Assembly: GCA_019242275.1 (NCBI GenBank)
Contig: JAFAVT010000021.1
Span: 1-49,748, forward strand
DNA from: Alphaproteobacteria bacterium
GTDB taxonomy: Bacteria; Pseudomonadota; Alphaproteobacteria; Micropepsales; Micropepsaceae
Length of the DNA stretch: 49,748 bases
Reading direction: 5' to 3'
Shown piece after piece: positions 18,549-28,116 of the stretch (positions are counted from its first letter, which is position 1; each line of letters starts with the position of its first letter). The notes beneath the pieces were generated by a model. It did not search any database. It saw only the letters and a list, made by a program, of their open reading frames with translations, and was not told where the DNA came from. Position numbers and translations under genes: made by a program.

Positions 18549-19979
18549 TCACTCCGCCGCGCTTTTGGTCACTGTCATCACCGGCCTGATCGGCATCACC
18601 TTGCCGGCTCGCGGGAAAACCAGGCTGGCCTTCAATCCCGGGTGATTGTCTTCCAAGAGAAGCTGGGTGCCGTGAAAATGCGCCACCGCCGCCACCAGCG
18701 AAAGGCCAAGCCCAGTACCGGGCGAATTGCGGCTGGCTTCCAGGCGAACAAACCGTTCCACCACCCGCGGCCGGTCTTCGGCGGGAATGCCCGGTCCCGT
18801 ATCGGCCACGGTCAAGGCCACGCCATCGGCGCCTTGCGTCACCTTGATGGTCACCTTGCCGCCGGGCGGGGTGTATTTGATGCCATTGTCCACCAGATTG
18901 GCCAGCGCCTGCGCCACCAGGCTGCGGTTGCCTTCGATCTGCGCCTCGCCGCCGCGCTCGAGCTTCAGCGCAATGCCCTTTTCCTCGGCCAGCGGCTCAT
19001 AAAGTTCGGCCACATCGCCCGCCACTTCATTCAATTCCAGCAGCGACATTTGCGAGCGGCTGGCGCCGGCATCAGTCTCGGCAATCAGCAGCAGGGCATT
19101 GAAGGTGGCGATCAGCTTGTCGGTCTCGACAATGGCGCGCTCGATCTCGCCCACATTGCCGCCCTGGGCGGCAAGCCGCGCCAGCGATTCCTCCAGCCGG
19201 TTGCGCAGGCGATTGAGCGGGGTGCGCAGATCATGCGCCACGGAATCGGTCACTTCCCGAAGGCCCTTCATCAGCCGCTCGATGCGGTCCAGCATGCGGT
19301 TGAGATTTTCCGCCAGCACATCGAACTCGTCGGCCGAACCGGTTACCGGTACCCGCCGCGTCAGGTCGCCGGCAATGATCTCGCCCGAGGTGCGGTTGAT
19401 GGCATCCAGGCGCCTGAGCATATTAAGGCTCATCAAAAGCCCGCCCACCAGCCCCAGAAGCAGAATCAGCCCCACTGTCCAGGGCAGGGTGGTGGTGAAA
19501 AGACTTTGGGTGACATAGCGGTCCTGAATGTCTTCGGCCACCAGCAGATAGAAATTGTCGCCTTCCAGCCTGAGAATCTGGCCGCGGGCATGGCGGGTCT
19601 CATAGCCGTTATTGACCCGCCGCTCATAGTCGAACTCGACATAGTTGCCGGCATCGGCCCTGGCCGCCGGCCAGAAGGTGAGATTGCCCACCAGCCGGCG
19701 ATGCTCGCCATCAGTAAGAAGATAAAGCGCCTGGCTACCGCGCTGCTGCGAACGCTCATTGACGCTTTGATAAAGGCCCTGCCAGCCCAGGCGCTGATAT
19801 TGCTCGGAAAGCCCGGTGATCTCAGCCTGGATGATTTCGTCCGCCTGCCCGTTCACGGTGCGGCTGGTGATCCAGTAGGTGAAGCCCAGCAGCGCCGTCA
19901 CCGACACCGCGAACAACAGGACATAGATCAGGACAATGCGGAACGCCTGGGTGCGGACCAGCCGAAAGCCGCCCCGCAT
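18549..19979 (-). CDS. Sensor histidine kinase with HAMP domain (EnvZ class)
   Basis: H-box SVAHDLRTPLNRLRNRLEE, N-box NLVDNGIKYTPPGG, DTGPGIP, GTGLGLSLV. Confidence 0.92.
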   Translation of the reverse strand: MRGGFRLVRTQAFRIVLIYVLLFAVSVTALLGFTYWITSRTVNGQADEIIQAEITGLSEQYQRLGWQGLYQSVNERSQQRGSQALYLLTDGEHRRLVGNLTFWPAARADAGNYVEFDYERRVNNGYETRHARGQILRLEGDNFYLLVAEDIQDRYVTQSLFTTTLPWTVGLILLLGLVGGLLMSLNMLRRLDAINRTSGEIIAGDLTRRVPVTGSADEFDVLAENLNRMLDRIERLMKGLREVTDSVAHDLRTPLNRLRNRLEESLARLAAQGGNVGEIERAIVETDKLIATFNALLLIAETDAGASRSQMSLLELNEVAGDVAELYEPLAEEKGIALKLERGGEAQIEGNRSLVAQALANLVDNGIKYTPPGGKVTIKVTQGADGVALTVADTGPGIPAEDRPRVVERFVRLEASRNSPGTGLGLSLVAAVAHFHGTQLLLEDNHPGLKASLVFPRAGKVMPIRPVMTVTKSAAE

Positions 19980-20004
19980 CGTTAGCCCCTGCCCCCGAAC
20001 GGCA

Positions 20005-20685
20005 TCAGGCGGCCGCGGCGCGGATCATATAGCCGGCGCCCCGCACCGTGTGCAGCAGCGGCAGTTCAAAGCCCTTGTCAATCTTGGCACGCAGGCGGCT
20101 GATATGGACGTCAATGACATTGGTCTGGGGATCGAAATGATATTCCCAGACGCTTTCCAGCAGCATGGTGCGGGTCACCACCTGCCCGGCATGGCGCATC
20201 AGATATTCCAGCAGCCGAAATTCGCGGGGCTGCAATTCAATCTCCTGGCCGCTGCGGGTGGCGGCGCGGGTGAGAAGATCAAGCTCCAGATCGCCCACCT
20301 GCAACTGGGTCTTGACGCCGGCCGGGGTACGCCGGCGCATCAGGGCATCAATGCGGGCCAGAAGTTCGACAAAGGCGTAAGGCTTGGTGAGATAGTCGTC
20401 GCCGCCGGCCTTCAGGCCTTTCACCCGGTCATCCACTTCGGAAAGGGCGGATAAAAACAGCACCGGCGTGGTGTTGCCATGCTCACGCATCTCGGCCACG
20501 ACGTTCAGCCCGTCCAGCTTGGGCAGCATGCGGTCCACGATGGCGATGTCGTAAGGGCGGGAAAGCGCCAGCGAAAGTCCAAGGTCGCCATCGCCGGCTT
20601 CATCCACCACATGGCCCGATTCTTTCAGGCCCTGCACCAGATAGCGCTGCGCCTCGAGATCGTCTTCCACCACCAGGATGCGCAT
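20005..20685 (-). CDS. OmpR-family response regulator
   Basis: MRILVVEDDLEAQRYLVQGL receiver; DIAIVDRMLPKLDG; winged-helix DPQTNVIDVHISRLRAKID. Confidence 0.94.
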   Translation of the reverse strand: MRILVVEDDLEAQRYLVQGLKESGHVVDEAGDGDLGLSLALSRPYDIAIVDRMLPKLDGLNVVAEMREHGNTTPVLFLSALSEVDDRVKGLKAGGDDYLTKPYAFVELLARIDALMRRRTPAGVKTQLQVGDLELDLLTRAATRSGQEIELQPREFRLLEYLMRHAGQVVTRTMLLESVWEYHFDPQTNVIDVHISRLRAKIDKGFELPLLHTVRGAGYMIRAAAA

Positions 20686-20797
20686 GTGTGAAAATCTCCC
20701 GCCGTCTGAAAATAAGGTCCGCGCCGGCGGCAGCATTGGGGGGCAGCACGGCCACCGGCGCGGGAACGGCGGCGGGAAGCCCCGCCGCCGGCAAGCT

Positions 20798-22378
20798 TTA
20801 TCCGACGTCCACCGCGACAAAGCCGGTCTGGCCTTGCGCCCGCGCCACCAGCAACAGCACGCTTTTGCGGCCGGCACGCTTGGCTTCGGCGACGCCCGAC
20901 TGGATGTCGGCGGGAGAGGCGACGTTGCGGTTGTTGATCTTCAGCACCACGTCACCGGCTTCCAGGCCCTGATCCGCGGCATTGCTGCTGGGATCAACGC
21001 TGGTGATAACGACGCCCGTGATCTTGTCGTCCAGCCGGCGCGAGCGGCGCGCCTGCGGCGTCAAGGGTGCCAGCTCCAGACCCATGGCCTTGGCCTGCGG
21101 GCCGGCCCCCAGGCTTTCCTGGCGCTGATTGCCATTGTCGTTGGAGGCCAGCTTCTCCTCATCCGGACGGGCGGTGATGGTGGCGTGCAGTTGCAGCGCC
21201 TTGCCGTCGCGGTTGACGTTGAAGGTGGCAGCCTGGCCGGATGCGACCAGGGCAACCTTGCGGGTAAGGTCGGTATTGTCCTCGACCGCCTGGCCATTGA
21301 TGGCGGTGATGATGTCGCCTTGCTGGAAGCCGGCCTTGGCTGCGGGGCCATCAGGGACCACGCTGGCAACCAGCGCGCCCTTGGCGCCTTCCTTCAGGCC
21401 CATGGCGTTGGCCACTTCCGGGGTCACGCTCTGGATCGAAACGCCCAGATAACCGCGGTTGACCCGGCCGCGCTCGCGCAGTTGCGTCACCACATCGCGA
21501 ATGGTGGTGGCCGGAATGGCGAAGCCGATGCCGACGCTGCCGCCCGAGGGCGAATAGATCATCGAGTTCATGCCCACCACCTGGCCGCGCAGGTCAAAAG
21601 TCGGGCCGCCGGAATTGCCCTGGTTGATGGGAGCATCAATCTGGATGAAGTCATTATACTGGTTGCCGCCGCTCTGTCGGCCAAGATCGCGGCCCAGCGA
21701 GGAGACGATGCCGGCGGTCACCGAGTTGGAAAGGCCGAAGGGATTGCCCACCGCCACCACCCAGTCGCCGACGCGCAGATTGCGGTCATTGCCGAACTCC
21801 ACGGTGGGCAGCGAAGCGTTGGTCTCGATCTTGAGCAGCGCCACGTCGGTGGCCGCATCAGTGCCGATCAGCTTGGCGGTGAATTCCCGCTTGTCGGCCA
21901 GCCGGACCGTGATCTTGCTGGCGTGATCAATGACGTGATTGTTGGTGACGACATAGCCGGACTTGTCAATGATGAAGCCCGAACCGGCCGCGATAGCCTT
22001 GTGCGGCTGCACCGGACCGCGCTGCTGGCCCTGGCCGAACTGGTTGAAGAAGTCGCGGAACGGCGCCGGAATTTCCTGCTCGTCGCGCTCGGTGGTCATG
22101 CTTTCCGACGTGATGGTGACGACGGCGGGGCTCACCCGCTCCACCAGATCGGCGAAGCTGAAGGGCGCGGCCGCTTCCATCACCCGCGGGCTGCGGGGCG
22201 TATTCTGCGCCAGTTGCACCCGGTCATTGGCGGCGATGTGGATCGCCTGGACCGGCGGCAAAAGCGCGAAAGCGCCCATGCTCACCACCACAATGGCGGC
22301 GGCGGCGCTCATCATCAGGCCGCGGCGGTGGCGGCGGACGAAATTCTGGACGGAAGAAGTGGTGTTATTGGTCGGCAT
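20798..22378 (-). CDS. Periplasmic Do/HtrA-family serine protease with two PDZ domains
   Basis: GSGFIIDKSGYVVTNNHVID, DAATDVALLKI, QIDAPINQGNSGGPTFD catalytic triad context; two PDZ domains. Confidence 0.95.
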   Translation of the reverse strand: MPTNNTTSSVQNFVRRHRRGLMMSAAAAIVVVSMGAFALLPPVQAIHIAANDRVQLAQNTPRSPRVMEAAAPFSFADLVERVSPAVVTITSESMTTERDEQEIPAPFRDFFNQFGQGQQRGPVQPHKAIAAGSGFIIDKSGYVVTNNHVIDHASKITVRLADKREFTAKLIGTDAATDVALLKIETNASLPTVEFGNDRNLRVGDWVVAVGNPFGLSNSVTAGIVSSLGRDLGRQSGGNQYNDFIQIDAPINQGNSGGPTFDLRGQVVGMNSMIYSPSGGSVGIGFAIPATTIRDVVTQLRERGRVNRGYLGVSIQSVTPEVANAMGLKEGAKGALVASVVPDGPAAKAGFQQGDIITAINGQAVEDNTDLTRKVALVASGQAATFNVNRDGKALQLHATITARPDEEKLASNDNGNQRQESLGAGPQAKAMGLELAPLTPQARRSRRLDDKITGVVITSVDPSSNAADQGLEAGDVVLKINNRNVASPADIQSGVAEAKRAGRKSVLLLVARAQGQTGFVAVDVG

Positions 22379-22458
22379 CTTGGCTCCTCGCGGGCACGAA
22401 TTGGGTCCCCAGCAGGCATTAAATAGTAAGCCTGCCTTTCCGAACCATATCCAATTGA

Positions 22459-22878
22459 TTAAAAATCGGCAATCTTCTGGGAATCCGCGGAATCCGGGAT
22501 TTTTCTGGCCTTGGAAACCGCCATCCAGGCCACGCCCCCCGCCCCCGCCAGCACAAGAAAGGGGGCCAGCCACAGCAGCCAGGTGACGGGTTCCACGGGC
22601 GGCTGCATCAGGATGAAATCGCCATAGCGGGAACGCAGATAATCCTTGATCTCATCGTCGCTGCGGCCGGCGGCAATCTGTTCGCGCACCGTGCGGCGCA
22701 GATCGCCCGCCAGTTCGGCGTTGGATTCATCAATGCTCTGGCCCTGGCAAACCAGGCAGCGCAGTTCTCGCTGCAAGTGCCGAGCGCGCGCTTCCAAGGC
22801 TGGGTCGGAAAACGTCTCGGGAACCGCCGCGGCAGCGGCGCTGGTCAGCAGCAGCAATGCCAGCAGAAGGCGCTTCAT
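22459..22878 (-). CDS. ccmH: Cytochrome c-type biogenesis protein CcmH
   Basis: LRCLVCQGQSIDESNAELAGDLRRTVREQIAAGRSDDEIKDYLRSRYGDFIL. Confidence 0.95.
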   Translation of the reverse strand: MKRLLLALLLLTSAAAAAVPETFSDPALEARARHLQRELRCLVCQGQSIDESNAELAGDLRRTVREQIAAGRSDDEIKDYLRSRYGDFILMQPPVEPVTWLLWLAPFLVLAGAGGVAWMAVSKARKIPDSADSQKIADF

Positions 22879-24827
22879 TCCGCCGCCAGCGCCACCGCAG
22901 GCGCCGCCTTCGGTTCCGTCGCCTTGGCGCGCAGGCGCCCGAACAAACTCAAGCCACCACCCAGCGCCATCACCAGCGCCCCCAGCCAGATCAGCGGCGC
23001 CAGCGGCGAAACATAGGCCCGCAGTGTCCAGCGGCCATGGCCGCGATCATCGCCCAGCGCCAGATAAAGATCGCGCAGGCCCGTGGTGCGAATGGCCGTG
23101 ACGCTGACATCCTGGCCCTCGGCATTATAGATGCGCTGCTCCGGATGCATGGTGGCGGCCACGCTATTGCCGTCCAGCAGATCAATGGTGGCGCGGCTGG
23201 CGCGATAATTGGGACCATCACTGCGTACCGTGCCGTCAAAGCGCAGCGTATAAGGACCGACATTCACCTTATCGCCCGGTCCCACCAGCACCAGCGCCTC
23301 GCTGCGCCAGACCGTGGTGCCGGCAATGCCCAAAAGCGAAACCGCCAATCCGGCATGCGCAATAGCAGCGGCGAAAGCAGACGCGCGCGCGCCTTTGCGC
23401 CTGCGTATCTCGATCACACTGGTAGCAAGCAGCCAGCCCGCCATGGCGAAAGCACCGGCGCCGGCCAGACTGCGGGGCGTCAGAACCGCCAACACCACAA
23501 GCGCCGCCAACACCGCCACGCCCAGCGCCGGATAAAGCGGACGCATCGCCTCTTTCAGTTCGGCCTTGCGCCAGGAAAGGCGCGGCCCCAGCGGCACCAG
23601 CGCCAGCAGCGCAAAGAAAATGGGCGCGAAGGTAATGGCGAAGAAAGGCGGGCCGACCGTGATTTTCTGACCGGTGAGGGCATCCAGCGCCAAGGGATAA
23701 AGCGTGCCGACAAAAACCGCGGCGCAGGAAGCGATCAGAAAGACATTGTTCAGCAGCAGCGTGGTTTCGCGGCTGACCGGCTCAAAGGCGACGCCGCGCT
23801 GAAGCTGCGGCGCCCGCCAGGCAAACAGCGCCAGGGCTCCGCCCACCGCCAGTCCGATCAGGACCAGAATGAAAAAACCACGGGTGGGATCGGACGCAAA
23901 GGAATGTACCGAGGTGATGACGCCTGAGCGCACCAGGAAGGTGCCGATCAGGCTCATGGAAAAGCCGGCAATCGCCAGCAGCAGCGTCCAGGTGCGGAAG
24001 GCGCCTCGCATTTCCGTTGCCAGGGCCGAATGCAACAGCGCCGTGGCGATCAGCCAGGGCATCAGCGAAGCATTCTCCACCGCGTCCCAGAACCAGAAGC
24101 CGCCCCAGCCAAGGGTGTAATAGGCCCACCAGGACCCTAGCGCGATACCGCAAGTCAGCGCCATCCACGCCACCAGCATGAAAGGCCGCGCTGCCCGGGC
24201 CCAGCCTTCGCTTTCCGGGTCACCCACGATCATGGCGGCAGCGGCATAAGCGAAAGCGGCCGACAGTCCGACATAGCCGAAATACAGCATCGGCGGATGC
24301 ATCGCCGCACCGGGGTCTTGCAGCAGCGGGTTCAGCCCGGCGCCTTCAAAGGGTTGCGGGTCCAGCCTCAGGAACGGGCTGGAGGTAAAAAGAATAAAGA
24401 GCAGGAAGGCCGCGGCCAGCAGACCCATCACCCCCAGCGCCGCGCTGGTGATGCGTTCGCCGCCCCGTCCACCGGCGGCGATGGCGCCGGTATAGACCGC
24501 CATCACCAGCATCCATAGCAGCATCGAGCCTTCATGGTTCGACCACACCGCGGTGATTTTATAAACCAGCGGCTGCAAGGTGGTGGAATTGTCGGCCACC
24601 GTGCGCAGCGAAAAATCCGAAATCAGATACGCCCAGGTGAGGGCCCCGAAGGCCAGCACGATAAAGACAAAAAACCCCATCGCCGCGCCATGGGCGATAT
24701 GCCGGGCCGTACCGCTCCCAGGGGCCGCGCCCATGATGCCGGCATTGGCCATCACCAGCGACAAGGCCAGGGCAAAGCACAGCGCAAGCTGACCCAGTTC
24801 GCCGATCATTGCGCGCCCTTTTGCCAT
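22875..24827 (-). CDS. ccmF: Heme lyase CcmF
   Basis: WSNHEGSMLLWMLV, PPMLYFGYVGLS, GWGGFWFWDAVENASLMPW. Confidence 0.96.
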   Translation of the reverse strand: MAKGRAMIGELGQLALCFALALSLVMANAGIMGAAPGSGTARHIAHGAAMGFFVFIVLAFGALTWAYLISDFSLRTVADNSTTLQPLVYKITAVWSNHEGSMLLWMLVMAVYTGAIAAGGRGGERITSAALGVMGLLAAAFLLFILFTSSPFLRLDPQPFEGAGLNPLLQDPGAAMHPPMLYFGYVGLSAAFAYAAAAMIVGDPESEGWARAARPFMLVAWMALTCGIALGSWWAYYTLGWGGFWFWDAVENASLMPWLIATALLHSALATEMRGAFRTWTLLLAIAGFSMSLIGTFLVRSGVITSVHSFASDPTRGFFILVLIGLAVGGALALFAWRAPQLQRGVAFEPVSRETTLLLNNVFLIASCAAVFVGTLYPLALDALTGQKITVGPPFFAITFAPIFFALLALVPLGPRLSWRKAELKEAMRPLYPALGVAVLAALVVLAVLTPRSLAGAGAFAMAGWLLATSVIEIRRRKGARASAFAAAIAHAGLAVSLLGIAGTTVWRSEALVLVGPGDKVNVGPYTLRFDGTVRSDGPNYRASRATIDLLDGNSVAATMHPEQRIYNAEGQDVSVTAIRTTGLRDLYLALGDDRGHGRWTLRAYVSPLAPLIWLGALVMALGGGLSLFGRLRAKATEPKAAPAVALAAE

Positions 24828-25249
24828 TCGCCGCTTTTCTTCAGCGCCTGCACCACTTCCGGCGGCATGTATTTCTCATCATGCTTGGCCATGATGTCGG
24901 TCGCCTGGAAAGTGCCGCTGGCGTCGAGCGCGCCGGTCGCCACCACGCCCTGGCCCTCACGAAACAAAGCCGGCAGTACACCGCGGAAAACCACCGGCAC
25001 CCTGTCCTTGTTGTCGGTGACGGTGAAACGCACTTCGGCGCCGCTGCCATGGGCAACACTGCCCGTGGCCACCAGGCCGCCGATGCGGAAGGTCACGCCG
25101 GGCTCAACATGCAGCGCCGCCACTTCGCTGGGGCTGCGAAAGAAGATCACATTATCCTTGAGGGCCGACAGGATCAGCCAGGCCGCGCCGCCCGCTGCCA
25201 CGACCACGGCCACAGCAAAATAAAGCCGGCGGCGTTTCTTGGGCGACAT
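24806..25249 (-). CDS. ccmE: Cytochrome c maturation protein CcmE
   Basis: N-terminal anchor, GGLVATGSV, heme-binding AKHDEKYMPPEV. Confidence 0.95.
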   Translation of the reverse strand: MSPKKRRRLYFAVAVVVAAGGAAWLILSALKDNVIFFRSPSEVAALHVEPGVTFRIGGLVATGSVAHGSGAEVRFTVTDNKDRVPVVFRGVLPALFREGQGVVATGALDASGTFQATDIMAKHDEKYMPPEVVQALKKSGEWQKGAQ

Positions 25250-25593
25250 CAGTGATGCGCCCCCTGATGCAGGATCTTGTCGGCAAGACCGGTTTCATAG
25301 GCGGCGCCTTCTGCCGTCAGCGCGATCTGGTGCGGCCACTCCGAACGGACCAGCCCCTTGCGGGTCAGCGCATTCCACACATTCTGGTTCTCCAGTCCGG
25401 TGGCGTCACTCGACGCCACGGTGGCGTCGCCCAGATGGAAATGATCGCCATGGGCGTGGGGGAATTGCAGGATGGCAATGGCGCCATCGGCCTCGGCGCG
25501 GCTCGCGCCCGGAATGCGGGCAATCGCCTGAAGCAGGGTCAGGGTCTTGAGTTGCAGCGAATTGAGCTTGGCGGGATTGGGGCGCGATGCCAC
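25249..25593 (-). CDS. Conserved hypothetical protein adjoining ccmE
   Basis: MSRPNPAKLNSLQLKTLTLLQAIAR...FPHAHGDHFHLGDATV...LTRKGLVRS; likely GTG start at 25593; end overlaps the ccmE start. Confidence 0.75.
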   Translation of the reverse strand: MASRPNPAKLNSLQLKTLTLLQAIARIPGASRAEADGAIAILQFPHAHGDHFHLGDATVASSDATGLENQNVWNALTRKGLVRSEWPHQIALTAEGAAYETGLADKILHQGAHH

Positions 25594-25665
25594 GGAAAGC
25601 CTGAAAAAGAACGCGGCGGGGACCATACATCCCCGCCGCGCGCACGCAAAGATTCCTGACAGGAC

Positions 25666-26418
25666 CTAGCGCCGGCCGCCGCGGACCCCGCCCCGGAAAC
25701 CACCGCCAAAGCCGCCGCGCGGCGCGGCAAAGCCGCGATAGCCGCCATAGCGGCCGCCAAAGCCGAAGCTGAAGCCGATCGAGGGGCCGAAATAAGGACC
25801 ATAGCCGTAGCCATAATAGGGATAGGGATAGGCCGGGCCGTAATAGACCGGCGGTGGCGGCGGCGGATAATCCGCGGCATAGCGATCGCCATAACGGTCA
25901 TCGCCGCGAACATCGGCATCCTGCGCTTCATCCATGCAGGCATAATAGGCGTCGGCATAATCGGCTGCGACATCGCGGGCGGCGCGGCGGGCATTGTCGG
26001 CACCGATGGCGCTGCCGGCCACAAGACCCGCGCCCGCGCCGATGGCGGCACCGGCGCCGGCATTGCCGGCGGCACCGCCGATGATCGCACCCAGCGCCGC
26101 ACCACCCAGCGTTCCGCCGATGCTGCCGCGGGCTTGTTCATTGCCGGCGGCTTCGCTCGGCGTCACATAGCCGGTGCGGCGGGCCGCGTCGCGGCGACAA
26201 AAAAGATCGCGGTCGCGGTTGGCACCAGCGGCGCTTTGGCTCTCGCGCGGCGGCGGCGGCGCGTCGCGATCATCGGGGCGAGCGGCATTGGGCGCCGGCA
26301 CGGTGTCAGCGCCGCGGTCCAGCGGCGCCGGATCGCGCGTTGCCGCATCTTGGGCATAGGCGGTGGAACTTAAGGCGGCCACGGCAACGGCCGCCAGGAT
26401 CGAACTGCGCAACTTCAA
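25666..26418 (-). CDS. Exported glycine-zipper protein with Gly/Arg-rich C-terminus
   Basis: Signal peptide MKLRSSILAAVAVAALSSTAYAQ; GGTLGGAALGAIIGGAAGNAGAGAAIGAGAGLVAG; tail PRGGFGGGFRGGVRGGRR. Confidence 0.8.
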   Translation of the reverse strand: MKLRSSILAAVAVAALSSTAYAQDAATRDPAPLDRGADTVPAPNAARPDDRDAPPPPRESQSAAGANRDRDLFCRRDAARRTGYVTPSEAAGNEQARGSIGGTLGGAALGAIIGGAAGNAGAGAAIGAGAGLVAGSAIGADNARRAARDVAADYADAYYACMDEAQDADVRGDDRYGDRYAADYPPPPPPVYYGPAYPYPYYGYGYGPYFGPSIGFSFGFGGRYGGYRGFAAPRGGFGGGFRGGVRGGRR

Positions 26419-26547
26419 GGGGCATCTCCGACGAAAATCTTGCCTCTAGATAGCCCCACGGCTTGGGCATTCAAGCGCAATCCACCTGTCGGAAAAATAA
26501 AGTCCGCTGGCTCTCGCCATTCATGCGCCGTTCAGCTTGCCCCTACT

Positions 26548-26707
26548 GTCATCCCGTGCGCGGCGCAGCATTTACCTCCCTTGTCATCCCGGATGCACCG
26601 CAGCACGGAGTGATGCGGTGCTGATCCGGGACCCATTGGGCAGATTGCTAAATGGGTCCCGTGTCAGCGGCGCACCGTTACACGCTGCGCCGCGCACGGG
26701 ATGACAA
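26548..26707. repeat. R1-family repeat with a second R1-type unit nested inside
   Basis: GTCATCCCGTGCGCGGCGCAGC...[GTCATCCCGGATGCACCGCAGCACGG...GATCCGGGACCC]...GGCGCACCGTTACACGCTGCGCCGCGCACGGGATGACAA. Confidence 0.85.
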
Positions 26708-26735
26708 TACAGCGTGATATTTGGGAAATACTTGC

Positions 26736-28049
26736 TTAAGCCGCCGAGGCGGATTGCGCGGCCTTGCCTCTGCGCCGCAACAGCTCGGCTTCTTCCTCGC
26801 TGAACAGCAGCGCCGTCAGCTCGGTGGCAAAGGGGAACTGAACTTCGACCACCCCAGGAACTTCGGGGGCGCGCATTTCCCGCACCAGGTCTTCATTGTA
26901 ACGCCTGAGATGGGCGCAGATTTCCTCAAGCGCATCCTTCTGCTTGGCGGCAAAGCAGGCGCCGGCGGCAAAATGCCGGCTGCCCATCACCAACCTGGCA
27001 TAGCGCATCGCCATCTCGCGTTTTTCGGCATCGGTAGCGCGGGAAAAATCGGCGTTGCGGGCGCCGCTGCGCTGCACCGGCAGCGCTGCCGCCAGTTCCC
27101 TGGGCGCCCGCTCCATGAACTTGTCCATGGCGGCGCCAACCGCCGCGCGATCTTTCAGCAGGCGCTGACCCCATTCGCCGTCGCGCCGCACTTCGATTTC
27201 CTTGACGATGGCGGTGGAAAGCTCGGCGAACTGGCGGGTCTCGGCCAACAGCTTGTCGGCATCAAACATGGGATGACGGGCGGTGAGGATGGCGGTCTGC
27301 AGACTGTCAAGGCGGGAAAAAAGAATCTCGCCCACCAGCCCCATGTCGGTCTTGGAAATCAGCGTGTCGCGGTGCTGGCGGGCGATGGAAAGCGGCAGGC
27401 GCAAACCTTCCCAGGGCCGCGACAGCCGCATCATCGCCACCAGCGGCACATAAGGCGCGGCATCCGGCAGGCGCGTCACCAGCTCGTCATAGACCGCGCG
27501 CAATTGCCACAACAGCTCGTCGGTCATTGGCGCCGGTGTGGGCAGCAGCGCGTGAATCTTCATCATTTCCGGCGCGGCGCTGAGCAACAGCGCCATCTCC
27601 ACGGCGTCGGCCATGGCCAGGTCGCCTTCCATCGCCAGCCGAGCCTTTTTCGGTTCGGCCAGCGCCGCTTCCTGCTGACCGGCGACGAGCATCGTCTTGA
27701 CGTCAACACAGAAACGCTGCGTTTCTTCCGCCAGCAGCTCCTGGCCCAGCCAGCGCCACAAGGCCAGCAGGCTGGCGCGGATGATGACGCCCTTCTGCTT
27801 GGTCTTGCGCGGCTCCGAACTGAGCAATTCCTGGAAGGGCAGACAGAACAGGCGCAATGGCGTCAGGGTGCGCCCGCAAGGCTCGCGCCGCAGCACCGGG
27901 CGAAGGCCGCGGAGAATTTCAGCATGCGGCAGGGTCTTGCCGTCCATCAGCAGATCAAGTTCGACGGCCCGCGCCAGGCGCGCGGCAACATGCCCCGGCA
28001 GGCCGCCAAGGAATGCCGTCAGCAATCCGGTCTTGTCCGCACTCAACAC
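26736..28049 (-). CDS. Hypothetical protein (437 aa)
   Basis: Long ORF with a coherent, non-repetitive protein sequence; no family recognised. Confidence 0.7.
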   Translation of the reverse strand: MLSADKTGLLTAFLGGLPGHVAARLARAVELDLLMDGKTLPHAEILRGLRPVLRREPCGRTLTPLRLFCLPFQELLSSEPRKTKQKGVIIRASLLALWRWLGQELLAEETQRFCVDVKTMLVAGQQEAALAEPKKARLAMEGDLAMADAVEMALLLSAAPEMMKIHALLPTPAPMTDELLWQLRAVYDELVTRLPDAAPYVPLVAMMRLSRPWEGLRLPLSIARQHRDTLISKTDMGLVGEILFSRLDSLQTAILTARHPMFDADKLLAETRQFAELSTAIVKEIEVRRDGEWGQRLLKDRAAVGAAMDKFMERAPRELAAALPVQRSGARNADFSRATDAEKREMAMRYARLVMGSRHFAAGACFAAKQKDALEEICAHLRRYNEDLVREMRAPEVPGVVEVQFPFATELTALLFSEEEAELLRRRGKAAQSASAA

Positions 28050-28116
28050 GCCGTCGGCCGTAAAGAAGGCTTCCGCTTTTCACATTAGGGCGACAGGGTT
28101 AAGGCGGCGTTGAGAA

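Noticed and set aside
15384-19985. + strand ORFs (521, 331, 518 aa) opposite glnE and the histidine kinase
   Set aside because: Antisense shadows; no recognisable protein sequence.
20678-22426. 582-aa + strand ORF opposite the HtrA-like protease
   Set aside because: Antisense shadow of a well-supported protease gene.
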